From Salvator merianae (lineage: Eukaryota > Chordata > Lepidosauria > Squamata > Teiidae): a stretch of 64,000 nucleotides of DNA. This document shows, piece by piece, positions 11,195-24,398 of this stretch (the first letter of the stretch is position 1; each line of letters opens with the position of its first letter). The position numbers were made by a program, and so were the translations under genes. Below the pieces are notes generated by a model. That model saw only the letters and a list, made by a program, of their open reading frames with translations. It searched no databases and was not told where the DNA came from. The stretch lies in contig QVOM02000053.1 of the NCBI GenBank assembly GCA_003586115.2, positions 7,615,035 through 7,679,034 of the forward strand, read 5' to 3'.

Positions 11195-14100
11195 GTTAAA
11201 TTCTGGAAAATGAATATTTGGTTTACCTCATGTCACATACATAAAGGAACCTATTTCACTCACCTGCTCAAGACGTAACAGGGGTCTGAATCAGAAACCT
11301 CTGCTCTATTGGCACAAAAATATACCATTTGTTTCTCTAGAGTGTGACAAAATAACAGTATGCTGGCACATACTCATACAGTTTGGGCTTACAGGACCAA
11401 TAACCAGAGTATACACTATACGTACATTACATTTTTGTTCTAATCCTTGATCTAACTTTTGTTATCATAAAAAAACCCTGGATTTTTAGCCAGGTGGAAA
11501 TTCTTTGAATTTTACTTCTTGAATTTGCTTTGTAGCATTAGAAGACAAACAAAGTACTGCTTGGAGAAACTGGTTCCTCAGGTGGCTACTTTCATGAGGG
11601 TTGAACAGTGGTCTAAAGAAGCACAATCAAAGGCTAAGTTTGCACTTATCTTTTAAGAATGGTCTTCAAAGACCATTCCAGGCTGGTTCACAACAGGAAT
11701 GGCTAGGCCTATTTGCATTCTGCATGCTGAAACAGTCCTGCTCCTGTTCAGCAGCGTTAGAAGAGCAAAAGGCAAGCCTCCTGTTCTTTTCCTGCCGTGA
11801 TGTCCTGCTGTTGGACGCTGCACCCCTTGCCACAGTTGGGTGAGGCAATGTCGCACCTGGTGCGCAAGAGGAGGGCAGGCCTTCAGGTTTGAACCTTCAA
11901 GCTTTGAAAGTCTGAAGCCAAAGGCCCCTTGCCTAGCGAACCAGAACTGTTGTGGACACCCCATTCCTGCTGCTGCAGGACAGCTTCTGGACAGCTTTTA
12001 AGCTGTCCATAGCAGGTAAGGCTCAGGAATGGATCCAGGCACCTCGGGGACAGTTGCAGCAGATTGTGACGTGAGCAACTCTGCCAGCAATCCGCCTGGC
12101 AGTCAAGGCAAGTATGAAAAGGCCCTGAGCTTCTAACAAGAGACCTAGCAAGTCTGTTTCTCATAATCAAGTTTTTGAGGGAATAATATAGCCCTTGAAT
12201 TATGCGATGTGGTCCATAGAGCACTGAATAACATGAAAGTTGTTTTGAGTTACGACATCTTCATTGCCCCATTTTAAATGCATCCAAGACACCACAACAA
12301 GAGCGAGCAACTTCCAGACACTGGGTTATAACTTTTGTCTTCTCTGGACTATTCAAGTGAGCATTGATAGGAGTTGAAACCCAACTGCACTTGGCATGCC
12401 ACAGGTTGTTTACCCTTGAACTAGAGAAACTATGCTTTTAATGATCTCATACTCAATGAGCACAATACCCCATTTGGTTTTGCCTGCATTTTATCTATAA
12501 CCTGCAGCTATATAATAAATTTTAATACAATTAAGATTGTAAGAAGAGACTGCTGGAACAATCACCCTAAATTCCTGTTTCCCCCAATAGCTGGCTGCCT
12601 CTGCGTGGCACCCAAAATGAGTGCCGGAGCAGCGGTCGCCCAGAGTCAGGCCACCTCGTGCCTTCACAGATCTTGAAGAATAAGAAAAATGTCTTGCACC
12701 AGTATCAGGTCTAAACTGAATTAGATCACTTGGATCTTTAATTGTTTTGAACATTTCCCTGTTTCATTTAATTACAAAAACTTTCATATAACTTACATGC
12801 TTGATAAAATGTTTTGGAGATTAAAACAGAAGGGAAAAAATACATTTCTTATAGAAAATATGCATGTGACCATGTTTTAGAGTTGAAAAATAAAATAAAA
12901 TTGAGCATGTTCTAAAACCCTTAATGTACAGAAAAATAGGTGTTTGTGCTGGAATATTTGTTAAATACAGTACGCATGCAATACTTCCCTGGCAGTGCAT
13001 GGCAAACAGCCAAGAACAATACTCAGAGCAAGATTTCTTCCAGGTCTGAAAAAACGTCAAGGTGCGTGGGCATTTGGCAGCTTTCTTCTCATACCAGATT
13101 GTTCTAAAACTGTGCAGAAAGAAGTTTCTGTGTGCACAGAGAACCCTCCTTTGACATTTGGGCTGCAGCTCTGTGCAGCCCTAAGTGAGGGAGGACAGTT
13201 TTGTCAGCTGTGAATTCCCTGAACTGGAATAATGGAGGCTTTTTAATATTACCGATTTCCTGCGTTTAGAGCACTTTGATATAGGAACCAAAAAATCATG
13301 TAAGTCACCTGCACTTATTTCATGGTATATAGACCCTGCAATTGCACTGGCTGTTTTGCATGTTCCCAGTGCTATTTCTTCTGTCTTTCACACAAAAGGG
13401 CTTAACATTTGTGGCAAATTATTGTGTGAGTTCTTAAAGTAAATGCAACAAGTTGCTCAGGTAGTTGCTGAATGCAGAGGCTTGTACTACATTTGATAGT
13501 ACACAATAAAATGAAAATAAAGTAAATGCAACAGGGTACATCGATCCCTTTAAGATGACGTGATTAGCCATCTTGCAGTTGATCTTAGAAGCCCCATGCA
13601 GTTTAGTATTAACAACCTCAGCTTAATACCTTCCCATAGTGCTTATTCTCCTCTTTCCTTCTACCTCTTCCGTAACAGCAAGGCACTGTTGGATCTTATA
13701 GATAAAAGGGAAGTTTTTGGGGAAATAGTCCTAATACCACAATAAATGAGACAGGAACAATTCTGATTTTAGATTATCATCCTCATTTAATGTGGAACAG
13801 AGGGGCTGTGGCTTTAATTATAATTTGCTAAATTGATTCCAAATCCCATCCTTCTCTTCCACTTTACTCACTCCAAGCACCTCACTGGTGCCAGTGGATG
13901 TTTGTTAGAATGAAGGTCTTCCTCCTCGGCTATCAAGTGATGTGGTCAGAAGGAAGTCCAGCTCTAAGAACAAGTATGCTGCAGGCTGAAGAAAGGCAAA
14001 ACCAGCTGGCCTTTGGGTTTGCAGCTCCCTGCGCTTAGCCTTTTCTGCAAACCACCAAGCAGGCCAGACGTACACTCTTGAAAGGTACAATGCAAGACAA

Positions 14101-15443
14101 GCAAGTTTACAGTATGTTTGTCCCCCAGATCCTTCTGCTAGTGGTTTTCATTTTCTGGCACTATACATTTTTGTGTCTGCACCACCTCCTTGCTGTAACT
14201 GCTGCTGGAAATGGCAGGTCTCCTGCATACTCCGCTGTTGGCTTTTCCCACACAAACCCATTAGAACACTGGGCACTTACATAAGAGTATACGAGGGTGA
14301 AAGGTGAAAAGGGGACAACCCAGACGACGTGCAAGAGTGTTGATGCCACTATTCCTCACCGGAAGCACCATTTCTACCAACCAATGAGCTATGATACAGC
14401 TTGGGGGTTGCTTGACCCTGTACTGAATTGCTTGCACCCTTATAGCTGTTGCTTCAATCATAAGCCTCCATTTTTGTGAGCTACCACCATGCAGAAGCAC
14501 CAGCTATTGGCTCAGTGCTCATGCGTTGGTGACTCGGAGCGTGGTACAGCAGTTCTTTGGTCTAGGGCTATATTTTGTGCGTTCTCTAGTGTTTGTTCCA
14601 GAGCTTGTTCCAACTCTTCTTCCATTTCTGCTCTTGGCTCTGATTGTGCAGTTCGTGCATTCCTTTCTTGGGGTGGAGTGCCTACGAAAGAACCCATAGC
14701 CATTATTCAGTATAACGCCAGTAGTCCTTCCTGCAAAGCCTGCACTAAGAACATGAGAACTGCCCTGGTGGAGCACTCACAGTGCTGCCTAGTTCTGTGT
14801 TCTGTTCCCATGCTGGCCAACCAGATGGTTGTGGGTAGCCCACAAGCCAGACATGAGAGCAAAAGTACTCTGTTAATCAGGTTCCCTAGCAACTGACGTT
14901 CAGAGGTGGCACAGTGCCATGATACTAAAGGCAGTAGTTATCATGACTAGCACACACTGGAACACTGTACTGGAAAGGAGTCAGCTGTGGAACTTCTGAA
15001 AGCAAAATACTAAATCTCATACCAACACTGTTTTGGATGCTTTCTGCGATCAAAAAAAAAATGGGAAAAATCAAATTTTCAATAAGCAGATTACTAAGTT
15101 CTTGTACCTGCCTGACCTAACACCAACCAGTATGTGTGTCAAGATCAGCTCTGAAGAGTGGTTTGACATGAAATAGGACTATGAAAGTATGTCTTCTTTG
15201 TGGTGGCACTCCAGTTATGCAATTCACACTCGACAGGGATAATACTGTTCCTGTCCCTGACTGCACATGAGCAAAAATTAGAAACAAATTACTTCCTTCT
15301 TCCCTCCAATGATCAGGGTGATCATTACTTTTATTTTACTGTCACTGTTTTGTTCCCCCACTATATTTTCTTATTAAAGTATATTTATAGATATATTAGA
15401 TTACAGCACTTGCATTTATTTTTTTCCTCTATGGTTCCCTGGG

Positions 15444-15449
15444 TTTATT
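15444..15449 (-). terminator. CARMIL2 putative polyadenylation signal AATAAA
   Basis: TTTATT on the plus strand is AATAAA for CARMIL2, about 126 nt after its stop codon; another copy is at 15415-15420. Confidence 0.5.
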
Positions 15450-15574
15450 GGAGAAAGGACAGGTAAGAGGTGTGGCAAATAAATAACTAGTCAGTGTTTT
15501 TACTACCTGTGCCTCACTGTTCAGGGAGATCAATAAATTTTGGATCCATCTGAACAATTTTTATATAATACATT

Positions 15575-15717
15575 TTAAAGGGAGGAAACCATGCCTTTGG
15601 GACTCTTCTTGCCTGGGGAATCAGATGCTGCAGGTGTCTCTGGCTCTAGCATAGGCTTGGGCTTAATCTTCCATTTCATAATAGGAGAGCGCTGCAGGCA
15701 AAGAGGGATTTTCACAT
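15575..15717 (-). CDS. CARMIL2: CARMIL2 last exon C28 and stop
   Basis: It encodes [20 protein letters not shown], then [12 protein letters not shown] and a basic end before TAA at 15575-15577. Human has LRLQRSPVLKRRPKLEAPP. The tail is about 20-25 residues shorter than I recall for mammals. Confidence 0.92.
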
Positions 15718-18700
15718 CTGCAGAGAATGAATTCAGGTGAACATGTTGACAAAATCTGGAAAGAGGCCTGCTGCAGTTAAGAGAGAAAATTAGGCTGGCA
15801 GTTCTGTAAAACATCATGTAGTACATTCTATGTTTAATTTTCAGGGTTCATAGCATTCCAGATGTTGTTCTGCTCTAGGACTCTCAGTAGGGTAATCAGA
15901 AGGAAAAGACAGGATTTTGCACCTTCAATAGTTACACAGAAAAGGGAAATTCAGCAGGTTTTGCTTACATGATGAACTGCTTCTATGTTTTATTACTGGC
16001 ATAGGAGTCGTGTTTTTTCTTTTTGGTCTCTGATGATATGTCATCACTAACTTCAGGAAAAGTGGAATAAGGCTATGAATGCATAAATCCTTTAAAGTTC
16101 AGTTGCTATCCTCAGTTTGGTTGCTTTCCTCAACTCCAAGTAGATTGTTAGTAAATATCCTATTGCTTGACATTTCAGAATGTCCCAATAGATTGTATGG
16201 TACTTGACAAATGTTCAGGTTTTGTCTAGATTCTCACCTAGGGTTAACTAGAAATGCCATAGATAGACAAACTTAGGACCTTTTCGCACTGCTCAGCCGA
16301 GAACAGTATAACTATACCATTCTAGGCTGGAAAAGACCCAGCAGCGCGGCAGCCATTCGCACTTCAAGTGCTAGAAAGACCTGTACTGGGCCTCCAGGCA
16401 CTCAAAGTGCGAATGTAGGCTCGATTGCCATGACAGCAGCCGTGGCAACATCTGGTATGCAGCTGGATGTTGCCATGGTGATCAGGATGTGGCGCACAAC
16501 TGCACAGCTGCAGCCATGTTGTCCCCCCCCCCCCTTGGAAGAGGGCACAGATACTGCTGACTGGGAGATCGATCAAATCTTTTGTGCAAGAGAACACAGG
16601 AACTCCTAATCTGGCCAGTAGCAGGATAGGAGGCAGCAGTCTGAAGTCTGTTGCCAATCTGAAGTCAATTATCTAATTTCCAAAAGCTGCTAATATTGAG
16701 ACATAAAATTCAAGCTTGATGACTTTTCTACAGCTCTGGCATTAGTAACAGTACCATTATTTATCTGGAGCAGAGAAATGGAAATGCCCACAGTTCTTGC
16801 AACAGATGGTTGGCCAACTGTATGCAGTTTCCTTGGCCAGGATATAGAAATAGTTTGCCATAGTTTCCAGGAGATGCCAGGGACTGTGTCCTTGCCTTCT
16901 GCTTTCCAGGCAATTGCTTTTTAACTCAGCTTTGGCGATCTCATGTACATCTGAGAGCTTTCCTATATTTTGTACCTTATAAGAGACACTGGCATATTAG
17001 ACATACCTGTAATTTGGCAGGAATATTGAGGCAGAATAAATTAAAAAAATAGGATGCAGGGTGATTTCAGGCCTTTTTTTTTTTTTTTTTTTAAAGAACT
17101 GGATCTTTGATGGCAAAAACACTGTAACTTGTTTTTCTGATTTTCTTACATCAGAATGGAATATATTAGGTCTATTTAGGCTGCCTTGCTTTCGGCCATA
17201 CTGCGATATGTGAGCCTTTGTTTTCTTTCTTTATAGTTCCCTTTTTCTCCCTCCCGTCACTCCTTTCCTTTTATCAGCTTTGGACCTGCTTCAGGGTTTT
17301 CTTACACATTTGGATTAATTGCTGCACACGCCTTGTGTTTTCTTTCTACCCGGTCTCACTGATCATGCAATGCAGGATGAGATATCAGTACAGTCCAAGG
17401 GTGAACCGTGTTGGAGCATGATGATGTAAACTAGAGATGGTTAACATTTTGTGGCCTAAGGATGCTGTGGACAGTTAGCCACACTCTGACGGCCACATAT
17501 GCACATGCTCCCTCCCCATGTTTACTTACGGTGTAGCTCTGCCGCACAGGCCTGATCCCTGAGCTGTTCTTCATGAACAGACATGGCCCTTCGGTTTGCC
17601 ACAGGCTTCAGACGAGGTTTGGGTTTGAGCTGATTATCTGAAAAAAAAAGAGGACACCATTATATGCAACATAGCACACTGCTGAGAAATTCTGGGACCA
17701 TGATGTTAGTTCTGCCTGTGTTAATCTCATATCACAGATTCTGGCTGCAGTCTCACACAGAAAAAGAAAAAGAAAAAAAGACTAAAGTGTGAATGCACTT
17801 CCAAAATGCCTTCTCTTGTCTTTAAAGTTGATTGGAGATGGGATGGGAACAGTAGTATCCATATACTACCACCCCTAAACTGCTTTTGAGCTGCTTTTTA
17901 AAAGGTGTGGATGCAGCCTCTGCCAGCATATGACTGGAAAAGTTCAGCTTTGAATTAACTAGCCACGACCTACGTAGCATTTCCTAGAGGCAGGCAGGAT
18001 AATGTTTCCTTTCCTTTGCTTGTGATTACGACAGATTTCGATTTTATCAGCTGCATCTGTACACAGTAAAAAAGCATCCGCAAGCTAGTCCCTTAATCCA
18101 TATTAAAAGCTAGAAAATGCACTTCCAAAATGCATTCTCTGGTCTTTAATATGAATCAGAAATGGGATGGGAACTGCTGTTTAAAATACGTGCAGATGCA
18201 ACATATTCTGCTTGGACTGGATTTGAGGGAAACTTGACAGTAAGACAAGCAGGAAGATTTGGGAAGCGCTGTGGCAGAACATGAGCCTGATCCAGTCCCC
18301 CACCCATCAGGATTTACTGAACTTACCTCCAGCGATCGTGTTCGCTTCAGCATATGAATTCTGTAGTTCAGCGAATGCCTGTCCTCCAGCATTGCTGGTC
18401 CTCCTGACTGGCAGAGGGCCTGCTGTACTTCTCCCGGTCCTGGGTAAACTGCTGCTCCAGCTCTCTTTCCCTTTTTGTTCCCTGGGACAGACTGGCTCCT
18501 GAATAGCAAAACTTCTTTTTGGAGAAGAACTGAGTTCTGAACATTTGCCCTTGAACTCTGCATTCAGTTGCCTCCCAAGTGCTTTCCAGGATAGTCTCCC
18601 CTCTCCGGTTCGATCACTTGCCTCTGGACCTGTTCTGCCAGCAGCATCTGCGGGACCTATTCGCACAGAGGGATCTGCAGTAGAGCATATTGTATGCCAT

Positions 18701-21700
18701 CAGGTCATGCCAGAGGGCAGCTGGCATGCCCTGATCACTCAGGGGTGCATGATTAGCAGGGTTGGGATTACTTGATCTTCCTAAAGCAGTTTGTAGCTAC
18801 AGTCTCCTGTGTTGTTGTTGTTTTTTCTTTACACAGTATTTCCTTCCTGGCAAGGAATTCAGGGCTTATATATTGGGCTGAGAAATGGAGATGGTCTCAA
18901 GGATATCCTGAAAACACCATGGATTACTGAGAATTTGAACTGGGATTTTCCCAATCCTGGCATGTTACATTTAACCATTATGGTACAGCAGATTTCTTTG
19001 GCAAAGGACTTTAAGATGGCTGTATCTCAGCAGTACAGCAGCTGTCTGAAAAGCAGAAGGCTGCAGGTTCAAAGCCTGGTGTCTCCTCCAAATAGGATTC
19101 AGTAAACCAATTTTGTATTGTTGCCCAGAAGCTGCATGGTTGGGTCCATGCAATCTGCCAACACACTGGTTTGGCTGAAGTTTTCTTCCATCCTGATACG
19201 TGCTCGCTTCAGCAGCACATAGACTAAAATTCTTCCATACTGACACAAATCCCTAAAGAACTTTGTTCAACAAACATGACCTACACCTGCTCAACCTGTT
19301 CAGGGGCTGGTATGCATGCACTGTTGGGTGTTGTCTGGGCAATAAATGATGATTCCAGAGGAGCTTTACTATGGAATATCACTAAAAAGTGGGATTTACC
19401 AACGATGTCTGGAGGCAGCCTTAGGGAACATTATCTAGCTTAGCCTTAAACATGATATGCAGCTCTCAATGATAGATGTATGATAGACGGAAGAGCTTGG
19501 CTCTGCTCAGCAGTACAAATGAAAATAGCTGTATTTTAGAACTGCTACCCCCCCCCAATAATACCACCCCTGCCTCAAAATACACCAACCTGTGGACATG
19601 GAGTGGGTTCGTGATTTCAGGGAACAAGGAGGAGACTCTGCTGAACTATCCACAATGTCCCCTAGAAATCAAAACAATCACAATCAGGGAGCAGATCAAA
19701 ATGGGTAAGAGGGTAGAACACTGATATTAGACTAAGTTCTCATTGGGGAGGTAAACCAATATACCATTTCATAATGCAGCTGAGAGTTCATATAATGCAA
19801 ACAGTGTTTATACCAACACTTCCATTTATAGAAAATAAGTAAAAGTCTTGTCCTTTATTTTAGGAATATTTTTATATGGGGGAAATAGTCACAGAGCAAA
19901 GAATACCATCTTACTAACACGAAGGAGGTATTTTGGTATGGTCTGTGTGAATTCTGTGATAGAACAGATGCATGTAAAGGAGATCAAATAAAAGCATTAC
20001 TTTATCACCTAAATGAAAACAAGGCCTCCAGAGCTGAGGTACCATAAACCAGTGACAGAAATTGCTCAGAAAGCAAAAGGTTCCTGGCAGTATCCCTTCA
20101 GAAAATCATGGCAAGTCACTTGTGTATCTGCCAAGAAAAGTCTACAGATTTATCTGTGTGGTCACCAGATGGTGCCCTGACTATATTTTCTGGCTGAAAA
20201 GTATTCACAGAAGCACTTTCATAAATTTTCATTCAACCTTTGTTTTATTATTACCGGACAACTGGCTAAAATTGCATACTTATTTTTTGCTTCTTTTAAT
20301 TTTTAAGTTAATTTTGAATTAGATTAAACCATTCTGGCCAGCTTCTGGAGGAAGTAACCACTTACAGAGCACTTAAACAGGGCTGCATCTTGGTTTCAGT
20401 GCTATTTAAAATTTACACTAACAACTTAGTAACACACATATCTAATACTAATAACCAAAACTGGCCTCTAGACCAACCTTGATTTTCTTATGTGCCGATA
20501 ATGCAGTAATATTATCACAGGCACCCACAGGGATTCAGCAAGCTCTTTTGCCTTGTCAGAAAGAACTACAAAAGAACTACAAATAATTAAAAAAAAAATA
20601 AAAAACTTGGAATCTCGGAATTATTTTCCATTGGAAGGAAAAATGTAAACCTTATGAAGAGTATATGGCACATGATGTTAATAGATTAGGAATGTGCATG
20701 AAAAAAAATCATTTTGGATTCATTTTCAATCAAAAATCTGTATTTTCACTTTGTCAGTGAATTTTGTTGTCAAAAAATGCATTTTTCACATTCGTTTCTC
20801 ATTTTTCTCAATGTTTTCCCATTGAAAATGCCATTGAAAATGGCATTTTCATGGTTTCAGCAGAGTGAAAAATGCAAAAGAGAGATACTATGGGTGTGAG
20901 GATTGGTTCTTCTTGAGACTACTCAGTGCTATTTATGCTTTAGGCCTAGTAGATGTCATCCATGCTCAAGAGATGCTTGGCCCTCCTGTTTTTCTGTTTT
21001 CAACTCATTTGCTCATGCTGGATACATTTTTTGGAGTCTCTTTTGTGTTTCAAGATCATCAACATTAATGCTACACAGTTTCTTATATCTAAAGGGATGG
21101 GGACTGATTTTCACATTGTAGCCTTCCCTATCACCTCTAGTAATCAAACTAAAGGAGTTTCAAAAGTGTTTATGTAAAAAACAAACCAGGGGCAGTAATT
21201 GTAAACAAGGCCTTGAGAGCACAGCATGATTTTCTGATTCCAGGGTTAAATTTCCTCTTTTTCATGAATTTAAAATATGAAGTGTTTTTCCTGACTTAGT
21301 GGAAACAGAAATTACAAGGTATGGGTTGGTCAAAATATAGTCAGTTTTAGAAAAGGGGAAGGAGAACCATAGAATCCATTTCTACTCACCATCAGAACCA
21401 GCTTTCTTAATCTCTCCATCTTTACTCTGCAAACAAGCAGGAATAAACTTTCAATTCAAGATCCTTTATGGAAAATGCTATAGAGTGGCTGACATAAGTA
21501 AAACAAAAAACCAGAAGCTCTGCTTGGTATAAAATGGAGATAATCTTAGTTGGATTGAAGCAACAAAGGCGAAGCTAGACCAGGACATAGTGGATGAATG
21601 TGCGCATGTTTATGTGAGAAGGAGGATGCTTTCTCTTGGATAGTGAAACACCCTGTTGAAGTCACCAAATAGTCTGCTTAGGGACCAGAAACTGAACTAT

Positions 21701-24362
21701 ATCTTGCGAATGAAATCAATTCAAAGGTCATAAAAATCAATCTTTTTATCAAAAAGGAAGAACAGCTATACAGCAATTCCCACAACTAAAGCCATGACCA
21801 ACCCCATCAACAGGGACCCATTTTAAAGATGCTGCACAATCTGATTCAGGTTCATGTGCCTGTGAGTCCCAATCTGGTTGCACTTAGACATGCTCGGGAT
21901 GAACACACCCACATTCCATGGCTAGATGCCTGATTGTGTGCTGTTGGCATGAAAGCAGGCAAGCTTAAGGGGACAGATGGGGCGGGAATAAGCGTGTCCC
22001 CACCAAGTATTTGTCAGCAACTGGAGTGATGGCAACAGGGGGAGGAGAGGCTAAAACACCTTCATAGACAGTCACAGTAGCGGTGACACCCTCCTGAGAC
22101 AGTAGTTGTGGCAGTTCCATCCTGGGGGAGCTTTGGTAATGATGGGAGCGATAGCAATGATGACAAATGTGCTAGAGGAGCTGATCCCCTCAGGACAGGT
22201 GCAGTAGCAGTGATGATAAAAGTGGTCCCTTCCTTCCCCACTGGGACAACCACGATGGTGAATGTGCTGGAGGAACCCAGGAGTCAAGAAAAGCAGAGCT
22301 GGGACAAATATCTTGAGGGGAGATCCCTTCTACTGGAGTTGGCTGGGGAGGGTATGATATATCATCCCCCAAAGACTGGTGCGGGGAGGAAATCAGAAAG
22401 GGAGCAGTACCCAAACACCCTTATAACCTTCCAGCTGCATCTGTGGTGATGACTCCATTGGCGGGTGTGGTTGTTGGAGCTGTTTTCAACCTTGGAGGGA
22501 AAGAACAACAGGAAGACAGCTATACTTCCTAGGATGCAGGCTGGTGCTGGTGTTCAGCTGCTGTTCTTTCTCTCCAAGCTTGAAAACAGCTCCATCAACT
22601 GTACCTGTCACTGCCAACAGTGGCTCCAGGAGCACCCCACTCTAATTTAGCATGTAGATGCTCCCTTTGTTTGTGCTACTTGTTCCTAAGTACTGCAAAT
22701 GCACAAGGTGATAAGCTTAGACTTTCTTCCATTTAAGGCAAGAATGTACTCCAGTTAAGACTAGTACAGGACTTTACTTAATATCAAACTAACCAGAGCA
22801 CAGAAGAGACCAGTTTGGGAGCAGCATCCAGCTGTCAAACTCTTTAAACCTTGACCTCCTTCTATGGGAATCCCTGTGGGAGACTAGTCCAATTGCTTAC
22901 TTTGAGCTATCTGTGCCGCTTTCAAAAAACATATACAAGAAGATTTCTTACCTGCTTCTTTTTGCCTTCAGAAGACAACACCTTAGTGACACCAATGCGG
23001 TGCAGCATGATATGGACACGTTGTTCAAAGGAGCTGGGCAGCTCACCATCGCTCCTCTCAAAGGGCCTCTTCTGTAGGGTAAAACGGCACGTCAAATGTG
23101 GGTATCTTCACTGGGTTGACAAGCTGTAATTTCATTTGCTATGTCAACAGTACAAAACAGGAACCTTGCTTAGCTAGGCCGTATGATTCTAGTATAGCTG
23201 TTTGATTGATCTTTGTATGATATTATATGCGAGTTGGAGATGTTTTTCAAGGTTGTCCATCTGGAGTACTCCCGGGACAGACAGATAAACCAGCTGAATC
23301 CTAATATTCTCTTCTTACACAACTATCATCAGCTCTTTATTTTTGACCTGGGAGCCTGCAAAAAAGCTGACCCTCTGTCAGATTCAGTCCCCCAATTAAC
23401 CATGCAGTTGCTTTTTGACAATGTTTTGCTTCACTGAAGTTAATAGACAAGGGGAACAAACAAACCACACCCATATGACACCCACCTCATAATGAAGCAA
23501 TCAACATAGAACATTTCTCTTCTTCACACAAGAACACTGGTGAGGAACTTTTGTCCCTCATAAAGCATTGCATGAAGTCATGTTGGCCTTAAATCTGCAA
23601 GGTAAAGCCGCAGAAAATTTGGCAAGTACAGGGATGGGTCTCTTCAGGTAGAAAGTGGTCTGCAGATAGTACAGTCCAAAGTATGATGCTTCAGGGTGTG
23701 TTTTTATACCCCTAGCAGAACACGAACTGAGGAGACATCTCTGCCAGGCCGTGTAAGTCAGGAGCTTGACCTCTTCCATTGTCATCACCAAGGCTGCAGT
23801 TCTCAAAGTGGTCCACAAGCAAACATCGTGTGTTTTACCACAGTGAGAGCCCAGCTCAGTGCATGAGAAGTAGCATCAGAGTGGCAGTGAAGTCCCTATA
23901 GGAACCCTCAAGCCCCTTTGATGGGGGTAACTGTGGAGATGGGCAGACTGTAATGCCCCACCGGTGTGGTTTGAATGCCTATGGAGACAAGGCTGAAGAT
24001 CATCTTTTCCCTGTAAGTCTGAGTACATTATTTTCAAGTACTGCCCACTCACTTTGGGAAAATGCCCTAATAACTGAATCACAGTTTTAAGGGTTTTTGT
24101 TAGGCCACAGACGTGCTGAAAAAGATGTACCTTTGATATTAATTTTAACATGATCTTTGTCAGTCCTCTCCCTCCAGATTTGAGTTTGCAATTGTTATAC
24201 TTCTTAAGAATTCACCCAGCATCAAAGGTTGTTTTTTTTTTTTAATGTGGATTTTAATATTAGTTTTGTTGTAAATTGCCTTGAGACCTCTGGGTATAGT
24301 GCAGAATAGAAATAAATAAAATATAAAAAATATATGAGATCCAAATTCAGTATAAAGATAGA

Positions 24363-24398
<36 letters not shown>

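Larger units (their letters stand above)
11140..15574. other. Intergenic region between ACD and CARMIL2 stops
   Basis: No exon chain with matching splice phase was found on either strand. 14150-14890 has several overlapping open frames up to 135 codons without recognisable domains. It includes the 3' untranslated regions of both genes. Confidence 0.65.

Noticed and set aside
14140..14900. A gene in the intergenic region with several overlapping frames
   Set aside because: No domain, no splice chain in phase, and frames on both strands are similar in length, as expected by chance.
18156..18563. 135-codon frame overlapping CARMIL2 exon C26 in another frame
   Set aside because: It is a shadow of the real frame, which matches human CARMIL2; no sign of dual coding.
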